A DNA stretch of 64,000 nucleotides from Rhodococcoides trifolii (GCF_014635345.1 NZ_BMCU01000003.1:248001-312000), one strand, 5' to 3'; positions 27,565-37,142 are shown, numbered from the stretch's first letter. Made by a program: numbers and translations. Notes: generated from the letters alone by a model not told the origin.

Positions 27565-28664
27565 TCGACCTGCTGAGCGCACCCATCCGGGAACTGGCCG
27601 CATCCCTCGGTACCGGAACCTGCCCGCCCGGCGGCTCCCCGGACGCACTCCGTGATGCCTCGACCGCACTGAGGACGGCGTCGCATCTTGCCACCACCGC
27701 GGCGGGCGCGATAGGGCCCGTGTGGTCCGGAGGGGCGGCAGTGGCCGCCGAGCAGTCGATCGCCGAGGCGTCGAGAGTCGCAGCGGCACTGCAGGCTCAC
27801 GGAGACGAGCTGAACGCCGTGTTGGCACGCGCAACGGCGACCGTGCACGCGGGGACCGTCGAGCTCGCGGCGGTTCTCGGATCGTTTCTCGCCTATGCGG
27901 CCGCCGCGGCACCGACGCTGTGGACACCCGCGGGCCAGACGGCGCTCGTTGCCGTCGCTGCCGAACATCTCACCCGCGCTACGGCGGTCGTCGCCCGAGT
28001 GAAGGCGGAGTTGGCACAGCACACCGCCGAGGCGACGGCACTCGTGCAGCCTCCCGCCGTTCCCGATCGAGCCGGAACCAGCCCGGCAGCCACCGCGCCC
28101 GCCGCGGCCGTGTCGAGTCCCGTTCAAGCACTGCAGAGCGTCGGCCAGGCGTTCACGTCCGCCACCTCCACCACTCCGACGTCCTTCGCGGGTTTCTCCG
28201 ACTCCGCGCCGGACAGCAGGTCCGGACAGGCCGAGGGCCATCGGGCGTACGATCCCCGCACCGGCGGCAAAGGTGTCGAGGTGGCGCTGCCGGACGGCAG
28301 CACGGCAATTGCGCCCAACGAAAAAGCTGCCAGCGCAGTCAGGTTCGCGCTGGCCCAGCAAGGAACGCCGTACGTGTGGGGCGGCACCACACCGGGACAG
28401 GGTCTCGATTGCAGCGGGCTCACTCAGAGTGCGTACGGGCAAGCAGGACTGGACATTCCGAGACTGGCTGCGGATCAGGACATCGGCACACCCGTCGGCG
28501 CGGAGAATCTTCTGCCAGGGGACCTCGCCGTCTGGGACGGTCACGTCGCAATGGTGGTGGGTAACGGTCAGCTCGTGGAAGCCGGCGATCCGGTCCAGGT
28601 GAATCCGATCCGAACGTCGAACAGCGGCATGGCGTTCCACGGCTTCTATAGGCCGACCGAATGA
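27561..28664 (+). CDS. NlpC/P60 peptidoglycan hydrolase with WXG-like helical N-terminus
   Basis: 367 residues. Residues about 1-170 are Ala-rich helices like an ESX-associated or DUF-type leader; 170-240 is a Ser/Thr/Ala/Pro linker. The NlpC/P60 domain covers about 255-367, with Cys284 in LDCSGLTQSAYGQ and His328 in DGHVAMVVG. These enzymes cleave the D-Glu-mDAP peptide bond of peptidoglycan. There is no Sec signal peptide, so export may rely on the type VII route. It is GTGA-coupled to the EspC-like gene before it and ATGA-coupled to the small gene after it. Confidence 0.82.
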   Translation: MIDLLSAPIRELAASLGTGTCPPGGSPDALRDASTALRTASHLATTAAGAIGPVWSGGAAVAAEQSIAEASRVAAALQAHGDELNAVLARATATVHAGTVELAAVLGSFLAYAAAAAPTLWTPAGQTALVAVAAEHLTRATAVVARVKAELAQHTAEATALVQPPAVPDRAGTSPAATAPAAAVSSPVQALQSVGQAFTSATSTTPTSFAGFSDSAPDSRSGQAEGHRAYDPRTGGKGVEVALPDGSTAIAPNEKAASAVRFALAQQGTPYVWGGTTPGQGLDCSGLTQSAYGQAGLDIPRLAADQDIGTPVGAENLLPGDLAVWDGHVAMVVGNGQLVEAGDPVQVNPIRTSNSGMAFHGFYRPTE

Positions 28665-28945
28665 CCGAGGCACGCGCATCCAACGCAGGCGGTACGGTGC
28701 GTGTCCGCGCCACCGAGACCGGCGTGCTGGTCGGTCTGCACATCGAACGAAGCGAGTTGCGCTTCGGCGGTGACGCGCTCGCCGCGACCATCCTGTCGGT
28801 CTGCTCCGCCGCGGCCCACGCAGCCGCCCAGCGACACCGAGCAGCTCTGCTACGCGACGGCCTGGCGCCCGAGGTCGTGGATCGCGTCGCCCCGGCGGGC
28901 ACCGCACCGACGTCGCCACCCGGCCGGTGGACGCTCCGGCCGTGA
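28661..28945 (+). CDS. Small YbaB/EbfC-like protein, first of a pair
   Basis: 94 residues. The pattern RVRATETGVLVGLHIERSEL (beta hairpin) followed by a long helix ALAATILSVCSAAAHAAAQR resembles YbaB/EbfC-fold proteins found in ESX-linked clusters of mycolata. ATG at 28661 overlaps the P60 stop (ATGA), and its own stop overlaps the next GTG (GTGA). No catalytic residues are expected. It may be a chaperone or secretion-accessory protein, which is inference from context. Confidence 0.65.
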   Translation: MTEARASNAGGTVRVRATETGVLVGLHIERSELRFGGDALAATILSVCSAAAHAAAQRHRAALLRDGLAPEVVDRVAPAGTAPTSPPGRWTLRP

Positions 28946-29214
28946 CCGCGGCCTCGAAGCTCGACGCCATGCACGACTTCCTCGAACGCACCGCCGCAAT
29001 CCGCGCGGTCGGTGAAGCGGACTTCGGTGTGCGTGCGGTGGTCGACGGGAGCGGCAGGCTGGTCGATCTGTCCATGGCGAACTCACTGCGAGGCGTACGC
29101 GCCGATCGGTTGGCCGGCGAGATCGAAGTCGCCGCAGGTCGCGCCGCCGACCGAGCCGCCGCGCAGCGTGCGGAACTCGTCGCGTTGCTGCACAGTTCGC
29201 TCTCAGCGCCCTGA
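28942..29214 (+). CDS. Small YbaB/EbfC-like protein, second of a pair
   Basis: 90 residues of the same general fold: helix LDAMHDFLERTAAIRAV, beta hairpin FGVRAVVDGSGRLVDLSM, then a long C-terminal helix. The GTG at 28942 is preferred over the GTG at 28927 because it forms the GTGA overlap used throughout this unit. It closes a four-gene coupled unit beginning at 27259. Confidence 0.65.
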   Translation: MTAASKLDAMHDFLERTAAIRAVGEADFGVRAVVDGSGRLVDLSMANSLRGVRADRLAGEIEVAAGRAADRAAAQRAELVALLHSSLSAP

Positions 29215-29216
29215 GA

Positions 29217-29222
29217 TAGTCT
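29217..29222 (+). promoter_or_regulatory. Candidate -10 box of a leaderless transcript
   Basis: TAGTCT fits TANNNT and ends 7 nt before the ATG at 29230, overlapping the end of the previous gene's intergenic gap. Confidence 0.4.
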
Positions 29223-29229
29223 CTCGGGC

Positions 29230-30504
29230 ATGGCTGGAGACATCGTCCCGATCGAGCTCGGTGTGACCGCCGGCGACCTGGTCACCCTCTGGGCGCCGGA
29301 ATGGCGCGAAGGTGACGAGGAGTGGGAAGCATTCCTCGGCCACGACGAGGAGTTTCACGCATTCCCGACGGTCGCCGAGTTGGCCGGCTTCGTGCGCACG
29401 GACACCGAGAACGACCTCGTCGATCACCCGAGTTGGCGTGTGCTCGTCGCTCTGTCCGCTGCGCAGCTCGAGCCGGACGACGATCATCGTTACGACTTCG
29501 TCGGTGTGCCCGAACTCGCTGCGGGCAGCCCCACCTACGAGACGGTCTCCGAGCTCGGCGAGACCCTCGAGATGGCGCGCACCATCGGTGAGGTGTGCGA
29601 GCTCGACGCCGTCACCCGCTTCTTCAATTCCAACCCGGTACTCGGGGTTCTCGGCCGTGGGGCCGACACCTTCACCGGGCGCGACGGGAAACAGCTCTGG
29701 GACCGCGTCGGCGCTGTCGTGGCCAAGGGCTGGGACGCGGTACTCGATGCGATCGACACCGTGATCACCTCCCCGACCGTCGACGAGGAGGCCGTCGCGC
29801 TGGCCGAAGCCGAGATCGTGGCTGCTGCCGAGAGCGACCTCGGCGTCGACGAGTTGGTCGACGAGGACATCGAGACCGACGAGGACGAGGACGCTGCGCC
29901 GGTATCGGAAGACGAGGAGGAGGACGAGAGCGACGAGGACGCCGAGGACGACGTCGAGTCGTTCTGGGTGTCGGTCGGCGTCGACCCCGTTCGAATCATC
30001 ACCTCGGACAACACCTTCTACACGCTGCGGTGCTACCTCGGCGACGACCCCGTGTTTCTCGGCCGCAACGGCGCCATCACCGTCTTCACCTCCGAGCGGG
30101 CGCTGGCACGCTACCTGGCCGACGACCACGACCACGACCTTGCTGCAGTCAGTACGTACGAGGACATCCGAACGGCCGCCGTCGACGGCTCCCTCGAAGT
30201 CGAGGTGACCGACGAGAACGTCTACGTTCTTCCCGGTCTCGCAGACGACCTGGCGAAGGGACCCGAATCGGTCGACGCGGAACAACTCGACCTCGCCGTC
30301 GAATTGTTCACGGACGCCGCCGAATACGCCGGAGACACCTCCGTGGACGACGCGTTGGCGCCGTCGACACCGCTGGGGTGGTACGTGTCCTACGTGACCG
30401 ATCCGACCGCCGGGCGGATGGCTCCCAGCGCGCCGTTCGACGCCGAAGCGGTGGCGTGGCGGGCGCTCGAGCAGGAGTTCGAGACCCGCCTCCGCAAGAA
30501 TTAA
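29230..30504 (+). CDS. Conserved acidic protein (Rv3311-like), function unknown
   Basis: 424 residues and strongly acidic throughout. The N-terminal part ([21 protein letters not shown], then [16 protein letters not shown]) and a C-terminal half with a related [14 protein letters not shown] segment suggest two copies of one domain. Between them residues about 205-250 are almost only Asp, Glu, Ser and Ala and probably disordered. It matches the place of Rv3311 between upp and add. Some databases call relatives primosomal protein, which the sequence does not support. It overlaps add by 4 bp at the convergent 3' ends. Confidence 0.78.
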   Translation: MAGDIVPIELGVTAGDLVTLWAPEWREGDEEWEAFLGHDEEFHAFPTVAELAGFVRTDTENDLVDHPSWRVLVALSAAQLEPDDDHRYDFVGVPELAAGSPTYETVSELGETLEMARTIGEVCELDAVTRFFNSNPVLGVLGRGADTFTGRDGKQLWDRVGAVVAKGWDAVLDAIDTVITSPTVDEEAVALAEAEIVAAAESDLGVDELVDEDIETDEDEDAAPVSEDEEEDESDEDAEDDVESFWVSVGVDPVRIITSDNTFYTLRCYLGDDPVFLGRNGAITVFTSERALARYLADDHDHDLAAVSTYEDIRTAAVDGSLEVEVTDENVYVLPGLADDLAKGPESVDAEQLDLAVELFTDAAEYAGDTSVDDALAPSTPLGWYVSYVTDPTAGRMAPSAPFDAEAVAWRALEQEFETRLRKN

Positions 30505-31604
30505 CCCACCAGGACGGCGTACCCCGGTTTGACCACGTGATCGATCATCTCGAGACGTTCGTCGAACGGGAGGAAGGACGACTTCAGCGCGTTGATCGTG
30601 AAGCGTTGCAGGTCGGACCACCCGTAGCCGAATGCCTGTGACAGGGCATGCATCTCGCGAGTCATCGACGTGTCGCTCATCAGCCGGTTGTCGGTGTTGA
30701 CGGTGACGCGGAATCGAAGCCGCGCCAACAGGTCGAACGGGTGCTCCGCGATGGAGGCCACGGCGCCGGTCTGCACGTTCGAACTCGGGCACAGTTCCAG
30801 CGGAATGCGCTTGTCACGGACGTATGCGGCCAGCAACCCCAGCGTCGGATGTCCCTCGGCGTCGACGTCGATGTCGTCGATGATCCGCACGCCGTGGCCG
30901 AGACGATCCGTGCCGCAGAACGCGACTGCCTCCTGGATGGACGGTAGCCCGAAGGCCTCCCCTGCGTGGATGGTGAAGTGCGCGTTGTTCGCTCGCATGT
31001 ACTCGAAGGCATCGAGGTGTCGGCTGGGCGGGAACCCTGCCTCGGCCCCGGCGATGTCGAAGCCCACCACGCCGCGATCGCGGAACCGGACGGCCAGCTC
31101 GGCGATCTCGCGCGAGCGGGCTGCGTGCCGCATGGCGGTGAGCAGACACCCGATGCGAATGTTCTTTCCGCGCACTCGTGCGGCGGACTCCCCCGCGCGG
31201 AACCCTTCGATCGTGTGTTCCACGACCTCGTCCAGGCTCAGTCCCCGCTCCAGATGTTGCTCGGGCGCGAATCGCACCTCGGCGTAGACCACACCGTCGT
31301 CCGCGAGGTCTTCCGCGCACTCCTGCGCAACCCGATGGAGCCCGTTCTCGTCCTGCATCACGGCGACGGTGTGCGCGAACGTCTCGAGGTAGCGCACGAG
31401 CGAGCCGCTGTCGGCCGCGTCGCGAAACCAGCGACCGAGCGCGTCCGCGTCGGTTTCCGGCAGACCGTCGTACCCGCACTGCGCCGCAAGATCCACCACG
31501 GTGGCCGGCCGCAGGCCACCGTCGAGGTGGTCGTGGAGGAGCGCCTTGGGCGCTCGGGCAATGGACGTCAGATCGAGGGGTGCGGGTCCCGTTGTCGCTT
31601 CCAT
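30501..31604 (-). CDS. add: Adenosine deaminase
   Basis: 367 residues. The zinc ligands and active site of the adenosine deaminase TIM barrel are present: HDHLDGG (HxH), [15 protein letters not shown], and [10 protein letters not shown], with the SSN element in CPSSNVQTG. It deaminates adenosine and deoxyadenosine to inosine forms that deoD then phosphorolyses. ATG at 31604 lies 6 nt behind TAGGGT on the complement, fitting a leaderless message. It corresponds to Rv3313c. Confidence 0.95.
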   Translation of the reverse strand: MEATTGPAPLDLTSIARAPKALLHDHLDGGLRPATVVDLAAQCGYDGLPETDADALGRWFRDAADSGSLVRYLETFAHTVAVMQDENGLHRVAQECAEDLADDGVVYAEVRFAPEQHLERGLSLDEVVEHTIEGFRAGESAARVRGKNIRIGCLLTAMRHAARSREIAELAVRFRDRGVVGFDIAGAEAGFPPSRHLDAFEYMRANNAHFTIHAGEAFGLPSIQEAVAFCGTDRLGHGVRIIDDIDVDAEGHPTLGLLAAYVRDKRIPLELCPSSNVQTGAVASIAEHPFDLLARLRFRVTVNTDNRLMSDTSMTREMHALSQAFGYGWSDLQRFTINALKSSFLPFDERLEMIDHVVKPGYAVLVG

Positions 31605-31610
31605 CCTCCG

Positions 31611-31616
31611 ACCCTA
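31611..31616 (-). promoter_or_regulatory. Candidate -10 box of leaderless add transcript
   Basis: TAGGGT on the complement fits TANNNT and ends 6 nt before the add ATG at 31604. Confidence 0.4.
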
Positions 31617-31714
31617 GCTGTCAGTCGGGTCGTTCCGCAGGCTCCACTCCTGCCAGCCACCGTCGTCGCCCGTGCGCGACCAAAACAGTCGACTTGTTAC
31701 TCGCATGAAAACAA

Positions 31715-31746
31715 TTCCGTCGCATCCGCCCCTGAAGACGACGGAA
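31715..31746. repeat. 8-bp inverted repeat upstream of APC permease copy 2
   Basis: TTCCGTCG at 31715-31722 and CGACGGAA at 31739-31746 are perfect inverted copies 16 nt apart. They lie 46-77 bp before the permease start, in the 187-bp spacer between add and the permease. It could be an operator or a leader hairpin. Confidence 0.45.
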
Positions 31747-31791
31747 ATCGTACTATTCTCTGCATTCACCGGATCGATCCTCGGAGTGAAC

Positions 31792-33306
31792 ATGAGCAGT
31801 GCCGTACCGCCGGCGTCCCACGCACCGGGTACCACCAGCAAGGGCCTGAACGCGGGCGCGCTCGGGCTCGTGGGCAACGTCGTCATCGGACTCTCCGCGG
31901 TCGCGCCGGCGTACAGCCTGGCCGCGACGCTCGGCTACGTCGTGCTCGCGGTCGGCGACAAGGCACCGTCGATGTTTCTCGTCGCGTTCGTTCCGATGTT
32001 GTTGACCGCCTTCGCATATCGCGAACTGGGTCGAGACACACCGGACTGCGGCACCTCGTTCACGTGGGGTACCAAGGCATTCGGGCCGTGGGTCGGCTGG
32101 ATGGCCGGCTGGGGTCTCGCCGTGTCCGCCATCATCGTGCTGGCCAACGTGGCCGAGATCGCAGCCATCTATCTGTTCGAGTTTCTCGGCTTCGACGGCG
32201 CCGCCGATTCGACCTTCGCGAAGGTCGCACTGGGCTGCTTCTTCATCGTGTCGATGACGTACGTCAGTTTCCGCGGCATCCTGATCAGCGAGCGTATGCA
32301 GAACGTGCTGATCGTGGTGCAGTTCGGAGTTCTCGTCGGCGTCTCGGTCATCGCTCTGTACAAGGTGTACTCCGGCAGCGCCGGGCCGCAGGCGATCACC
32401 CCGCAGTTGAGTTGGATCGTCCCGACCGGCCTGACGATGTCCGATGCGGCGCAGGCGATCATCCTGTGCATCTTCATCTACTGGGGTTGGGACGCGTGCC
32501 TTGCCGTAGGCGAAGAAACGAAGGACTCGGAGAAGACACCGGGGCGCGCCGCTGTCATCACCACACTGATCTTGGTGCTCACCTACGTTCTCGTGGGCTA
32601 CGCCGTGCAGTCCTTCGCCGGCTTCGGTGACACGGGCATCGGGCTCAACAACCCCGACAACGTCGACGACGTCCTGACGATCCTCGGCGATCCCGTCGCC
32701 GGTTCGATCGCGGCGTCGCTGCTGCTGCTCACCGTGTCGATCTCGGCTCTCTCCTCGACCCAGACGACCATCCTTCCGACCGCGCGCGGCACGCTCTCGA
32801 TGGCGGTGTACGAGGCCATCCCCAAGCGGTTCGCCAGCGTCCACCCGAAGTACATGACCCCCGGTTTCGGAACCCTCGTGATGGGCGCAGCGGCGCTGCT
32901 GTTCTATCTCGTGCTGACCTTCGTCAGCTCGAGTGCGCTGCAGGATTCGGTGGCCTCGCTGGGACTGGCCGTCGCGTTCTACTACGGGATCACGGCCTAC
33001 GCCTGCGTGTGGTACTTCCGCCGCACGCTGACGTCTTCGGTACGAAACCTGTTCATGCGCGGCATCTTTCCGCTTCTCGGCGGCCTGTCGATGACGTGGG
33101 CCTTTGTGCAGAGCGCAGTCGACATGATCAAGCCGGACTACGGGTTGACCGCCTACGGGCCTGTCGGCGGAGTCTTCGTCCTCGGCGTCGGAATGTTGGT
33201 GCTGGGCATTCCACTGATGCTGCTCTGCTTCGTGGGCAACAGGGACTTCTTCCAGGGCAAGACCCTCGACGCGAACACCGAAGTCAAAGTCCCCGACACG
33301 TACTGA
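31792..33306 (+). CDS. APC superfamily amino acid/polyamine permease (copy 2)
   Basis: 504 residues with about 12 membrane spans. GALGLVGNVVIGLSAVAPAY and PDCGTSFTWGTKAFGPWVGW align plainly with copy 1 at 24072-25580, as do FIYWGWDACLAVGEET and FYYGITAYACVWYF further on. ATG at 31792 is preferred to upstream in-frame ATGs because GGAG precedes it and alignment to copy 1 begins there. A Usp gene follows by 23 bp. The neighbouring PuuB-like oxidase and aldehyde dehydrogenase make putrescine or another amine a plausible substrate. Confidence 0.85.
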   Translation: MSSAVPPASHAPGTTSKGLNAGALGLVGNVVIGLSAVAPAYSLAATLGYVVLAVGDKAPSMFLVAFVPMLLTAFAYRELGRDTPDCGTSFTWGTKAFGPWVGWMAGWGLAVSAIIVLANVAEIAAIYLFEFLGFDGAADSTFAKVALGCFFIVSMTYVSFRGILISERMQNVLIVVQFGVLVGVSVIALYKVYSGSAGPQAITPQLSWIVPTGLTMSDAAQAIILCIFIYWGWDACLAVGEETKDSEKTPGRAAVITTLILVLTYVLVGYAVQSFAGFGDTGIGLNNPDNVDDVLTILGDPVAGSIAASLLLLTVSISALSSTQTTILPTARGTLSMAVYEAIPKRFASVHPKYMTPGFGTLVMGAAALLFYLVLTFVSSSALQDSVASLGLAVAFYYGITAYACVWYFRRTLTSSVRNLFMRGIFPLLGGLSMTWAFVQSAVDMIKPDYGLTAYGPVGGVFVLGVGMLVLGIPLMLLCFVGNRDFFQGKTLDANTEVKVPDTY

Positions 33307-33329
33307 CATCTCAGCGAAGGACACTTCTG

Positions 33330-34193
33330 ATGCATGTGACCGTCGGCTACCTCGCGACGCCCAGCGGCGACGACGGCGTCGCCCTCGCGGCTGCCTTGGC
33401 CACCACGCTCGACGCGACGGTCGACGTCGTGCTCGTGCTGGCCGGCGACGACCCGCCCATGGAGGGCAGTGGCCCCTATCGCAAGGTGCTCGAAGCCAAG
33501 GCGGCCGGTTGGCTCGACGCTGCCGTCACGCAGTTTCCGAGTTCGGTCACCGTCGCAGCACATACCGTCTACAACGAGTCGTTCGCCGAAGGTCTCGTCG
33601 AGTTCGCGGAGACCCATCACTCGGACATGATCGTGCTGGGCGCTGCCGGTGACAGCATTCTGAACCGGCATGCGGTGGGTTCGGTCGCGGGCGCCCTCCT
33701 TCATGCGTCGCCGGTTCCGGTGGCGTTGGCACCACGGGGTTTTCGTGATCGCGGCGTCACCGAGATCACCGGCTTCACCGTCGCCGTACCGACACGCCAA
33801 GCGTCCGCCAACCCGCTCCCCTTCGCCATCACGCTGGCCAGCGCTGCGCACGTACCCCTGCGCCTGATGTCCCTGGTCTCTCTCGAACCGGGCGGATACG
33901 GACCGGACGGCCCGTCGCGCGAGACACGGCAGAAGTACGTCGACGCGGCGGAAGCGAACCTCGACATCGCGATACGCGCTCTTCCGGACACTCCGGGTCT
34001 GGAGTCGATCGTTGCCGACGGGTCGACGTTGGAGGAGGCAGTGTCCTCCCTCAGCTGGCGCGCCGGCGACGTTCTGGCCTTGGGTTCGGGCCGCTTGGGT
34101 CAGCCCTCACGGGTGTTTCTCGGCTCCGGCGCGGCCAAGATCCTGCGGGCGACGACGGCGCCGGTGATGGTGGTGCCGCGGGAGTTCGAATAG
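33330..34193 (+). CDS. Tandem-domain universal stress protein (copy 2)
   Basis: 287 residues, two UspA folds. Its opening HVTVGYLATPSGDDG nearly repeats the opening of the Usp at 25577-26452. Nucleotide-loop-like segments VLGAAGDSILNRHAVGSVAG and LGSGRLGQPSRVFLGSGA end domains 1 and 2. AAGG-type ribosome site GAAGGA lies 9-10 nt before ATG 33330. It is downstream of its permease, whereas copy 1 is upstream of its permease; gene order in the pair is therefore reversed. Confidence 0.85.
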   Translation: MHVTVGYLATPSGDDGVALAAALATTLDATVDVVLVLAGDDPPMEGSGPYRKVLEAKAAGWLDAAVTQFPSSVTVAAHTVYNESFAEGLVEFAETHHSDMIVLGAAGDSILNRHAVGSVAGALLHASPVPVALAPRGFRDRGVTEITGFTVAVPTRQASANPLPFAITLASAAHVPLRLMSLVSLEPGGYGPDGPSRETRQKYVDAAEANLDIAIRALPDTPGLESIVADGSTLEEAVSSLSWRAGDVLALGSGRLGQPSRVFLGSGAAKILRATTAPVMVVPREFE

Positions 34194-34219
34194 ATCGGGC
34201 CCGCATGGTGGCAGGACGT

Positions 34220-35656
34220 TCAGGAATCGAACCCCAACCCCACCTTGTTCATGGCTCGAAGCCACAATCCCGACTTGCCCTCGTTGCGGTCCGCCCGCGC
34301 AAAAGCGTTGCGGGTGATGGTGATTCCTATCCACCGCAGCGGTTCGGGTGGGAACGGCAGCGGCTTCGTCCGCACCATGTTCAGCCGGGTCCGCTCGGTG
34401 TCGAGCCCGTCCACGAGGTCGAGTGCGGTTCGCGCGCCGAAGTGCGACGCGCCGACACCCAGGCCGGTGAACCCGAGCACCGACACCACGCGGCCGTTCA
34501 TCGAGACGTCCCAGAAGGCACTGAAGCGCGAGCAGGTGTCGATGGAGCCGCCCCAGGCGTGCGAAGCCTCGAGACCCACCAACGACGGGAAGTACTGCAG
34601 AAGGTGTTCCGCCAACAGTGCGAAGGCGTCGGGGTCCTGCTGGTGTCTCGGGTCGGTGTCGTTGCCGTAGAAGTAATGAGCGTCCCACCCGCCGAACAGA
34701 ATTCGATTGTCGGCGGTGAGCCGGAAGTAGTGGAACCGGTGCCCGCCGTCCGCGAGTCCTTCCCTGCCGCTCCAGCCGATCGAATCGAGCTGCTCCTGCG
34801 TGAGCGGCTCGGTCATGATCGAGTGATCCCACACCGGGACGATCCAGTGCCGCAGCTTACGCAGCACCGGTGTCGTTGCCGCCGTGGCCATCACGACCTT
34901 CGACGCCGTCACGACGGCGTATCCGGTCGTGAGTCGGATGCGGTCTCCGCGCTGCGCCAGAGACGTCACCCTCGAGTTCTCGTACACACGTACCCCGAGT
35001 CGCTCGGCCGCGGCGGCCAGTCCCCACACCAGCTTTCCCGGGTCCACCATGATGACGTCGGGATCGAACGCGCCGCCCAGAGCACGAGGGGATGTCACTC
35101 TCGACGCAATGTCGGCGGCATCGAGGAACTCCATGGCCTGGCCCAGACCTCGGGCGTCGTCGACCAACTCCCGTAGCTCGTCGACCTGGTACGGGAAGTT
35201 CGCGATGTCCAGCTCACCCGTGCGTTCGAAGTCCGCCTCGATTCCGAGGTGAGCACACGTCGACTCGATGGCGTCGAGGGTTTCGGTGCCCATCCTGAGC
35301 AGTGTCGGCAATTCGTCTGCGTAGCGGTCCATTCCGTTGCCGAGACCGTGCGTCAGACTGGCCGAACAGAACCCGCCGTTGCGGCCGCTCGCTCCGTCGC
35401 CGATTCGCCCCCCTTCGAGCAGCACGATCGACCGGCCCGGGTTCTCCTCTGCCGCCTGCACCGCGGTCCACAGACCGGTGAACCCGCCGCCGACGACGAC
35501 CAGGTCTGCACTCACCTCACCGACGGCGCGCGGGCGCGGGTCCGGTCGCTCGGGCCGGTCCAACCAGAACGACTCCGGCGCAGCGCTCGCCACCATCAGT
35601 GAGCCGCGGCGTGTCGGGGCCGTCGCCCAGGGTGTCGTCGTTCCCGGGGTGGTCAT
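34220..35656 (-). CDS. FAD-dependent amine oxidoreductase (PuuB/DAO family)
   Basis: 478 residues. VVVGGGFTGLWTAVQAAE is the dinucleotide-binding motif near residue 52, and GASGRNGGFCSASLTHGLG is the signature of gamma-glutamylputrescine oxidase-like DAO proteins. The C-terminus carries VLGFTGLGVGASHFGAR, the second FAD contact. It likely oxidises a primary or secondary amine to an aldehyde. ATG at 35656 overlaps the aldehyde dehydrogenase stop as ATGA, so the aldehyde producer and consumer are coupled. No glutamate-putrescine ligase is seen here, so the substrate could be free putrescine or another amine. Confidence 0.85.
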   Translation of the reverse strand: MTTPGTTTPWATAPTRRGSLMVASAAPESFWLDRPERPDPRPRAVGEVSADLVVVGGGFTGLWTAVQAAEENPGRSIVLLEGGRIGDGASGRNGGFCSASLTHGLGNGMDRYADELPTLLRMGTETLDAIESTCAHLGIEADFERTGELDIANFPYQVDELRELVDDARGLGQAMEFLDAADIASRVTSPRALGGAFDPDVIMVDPGKLVWGLAAAAERLGVRVYENSRVTSLAQRGDRIRLTTGYAVVTASKVVMATAATTPVLRKLRHWIVPVWDHSIMTEPLTQEQLDSIGWSGREGLADGGHRFHYFRLTADNRILFGGWDAHYFYGNDTDPRHQQDPDAFALLAEHLLQYFPSLVGLEASHAWGGSIDTCSRFSAFWDVSMNGRVVSVLGFTGLGVGASHFGARTALDLVDGLDTERTRLNMVRTKPLPFPPEPLRWIGITITRNAFARADRNEGKSGLWLRAMNKVGLGFDS

Positions 35657-37134
35657 GATCCGAACACCGTTCTGTGCCATGGCTTTCGAGCGATGCCGGT
35701 GATGTCGGTCATGATGTGTTTGACGGTCAGGTACTCCTCGAACGAGTACGTCGACATATCTTTGCCGAAGCCGGATGCACCGAACCCGCCGTGCGGCATC
35801 TCGCTGATGATCGGAATGTGGTCGTTGATCCAGACACATCCGGCGTCGATCTCGCGAGACGCGCGGCCGGCCCGATACACGTTCGTGGTCCACGCCGACG
35901 CGGCGAGTCCGTAGGGAGTGTCGTTGGCTCGCCGGATGGCGTCGTCGTCCCCGAAGTGGCGGCTCACGGTCAGCACCGGCCCGAACACCTCGTCGCGGTA
36001 GATCTCTGCGTCCTCCTCGACATCGGCGACCAGGGTGGGCGGGTAGAACGCGCCCGCTCCGCTCGGTGAACCGCCACCGGTGACGATGCGCGCGCCGCTC
36101 GTGCGAGCACGGTCGACCATGGCGTGCACCCGATCTCGATGGTGTCGCGAAATCAGTGATCCCATGTCCGTCGACGGGTCCATGGGATCACCGACGACCA
36201 CCCGCTGCATCGTGTCGGCCACGCCGTCGACGAAATCGTCGTACACCGCGTCTGCCACGATGGCCCGCGTGGCAGCGGTGCAGTCCTGCCCTCCGTTGAT
36301 CAGTGCACCGGCCACCGCGCCGTGGATCGCCGCCTCGAGATCCGCGTCCTCGAACACCACGAACGGCGCCTTGCCGCCGAGTTCGAGTTGCACGCGGGTG
36401 CCGTGGGTCGCGGCCTCCGCCATGACACTGCGGCCTACCGGCGTGGAGCCGGTGAAGGTCATCACGTCGATACCGGGGTGGCGCGCGAGCGATGCGCCTG
36501 CGTCGAGGCCCGTACCGGTCACGACGTTGAAGACCCCGTCCGGCAGACCGGATTCGGTGGCCAGCCGGGCGAGCCGCAACGTGGTGAGGGGGGTGAGCTC
36601 GGCCGGTTTGAGTACGACGGTGCAGCCGGCCGCCAACGCGGGGATCACCTTCCACACCGCCATCTGCAGCGGGTAGTTCCACGGCGTGATCGAACCGACC
36701 ACGCCGACGGCGCCTCGTCTGATGCTCGACGTGTGGTCGGGTGAGTACTCGGCAGTGGCCTTGCCCTCCAGGATGCGAGCGGCACCGGCGAAGAAGTCGA
36801 TGTTGTCGATACTGCCCGGCACGTCGAACTCGCGGGCCAAGCGGATCGATTTCCCGGTCTGCGCAACCTCTTCGGCCACGAATTCCTCCGCGTGAACCTC
36901 CACGGCTCGCGCCAGTGCAGCGAGCACCGAGGACCGTTCCGCCGGCGAGCGCCGCGACCACGGCAGAAACGCCGTACGGGCGGAGGCGACCGCACGGTCG
37001 ACGTCGGCGGCAGTGGCCAACGTCAGACTCACCATGTCGTCGTCGGTAGCCGGGTTCTGCACGACGAACACCTCACCCGACCCCTCTGCGGGTGCACCGT
37101 CGATCCAGCAACCGGGAACTCGAGAGGCGCTCAT
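35653..37134 (-). CDS. Aldehyde dehydrogenase family, probable 4-aminobutyraldehyde dehydrogenase
   Basis: 493 residues. TPWNYPLQMAVWK, FTGSTPVGRSVM, LELGGKAPFVVFED (catalytic Glu) and NGGQDCTAATR (catalytic Cys) are all intact. The GGQDCTAATR form is common in gamma-aminobutyraldehyde and betaine aldehyde dehydrogenases. With the coupled amine oxidase it could take 4-aminobutanal to GABA. ATG at 37134 is chosen over one at 37161 because TAGCAT lies 8 nt upstream on the complement. It diverges from an Lrp gene. Confidence 0.87.
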   Translation of the reverse strand: MSASRVPGCWIDGAPAEGSGEVFVVQNPATDDDMVSLTLATAADVDRAVASARTAFLPWSRRSPAERSSVLAALARAVEVHAEEFVAEEVAQTGKSIRLAREFDVPGSIDNIDFFAGAARILEGKATAEYSPDHTSSIRRGAVGVVGSITPWNYPLQMAVWKVIPALAAGCTVVLKPAELTPLTTLRLARLATESGLPDGVFNVVTGTGLDAGASLARHPGIDVMTFTGSTPVGRSVMAEAATHGTRVQLELGGKAPFVVFEDADLEAAIHGAVAGALINGGQDCTAATRAIVADAVYDDFVDGVADTMQRVVVGDPMDPSTDMGSLISRHHRDRVHAMVDRARTSGARIVTGGGSPSGAGAFYPPTLVADVEEDAEIYRDEVFGPVLTVSRHFGDDDAIRRANDTPYGLAASAWTTNVYRAGRASREIDAGCVWINDHIPIISEMPHGGFGASGFGKDMSTYSFEEYLTVKHIMTDITGIARKPWHRTVFGS

Positions 37135-37142
37135 GCCTATCG

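Noticed and set aside
28927-28941. GTG at 28927 as start of the second YbaB-like gene
   Set aside because: GTG 28942 forms the GTGA overlap used by the whole unit.
31753-33324. 523-codon minus-strand frame
   Set aside because: Mirror of the APC permease copy 2 coding strand; composition is not protein-like.
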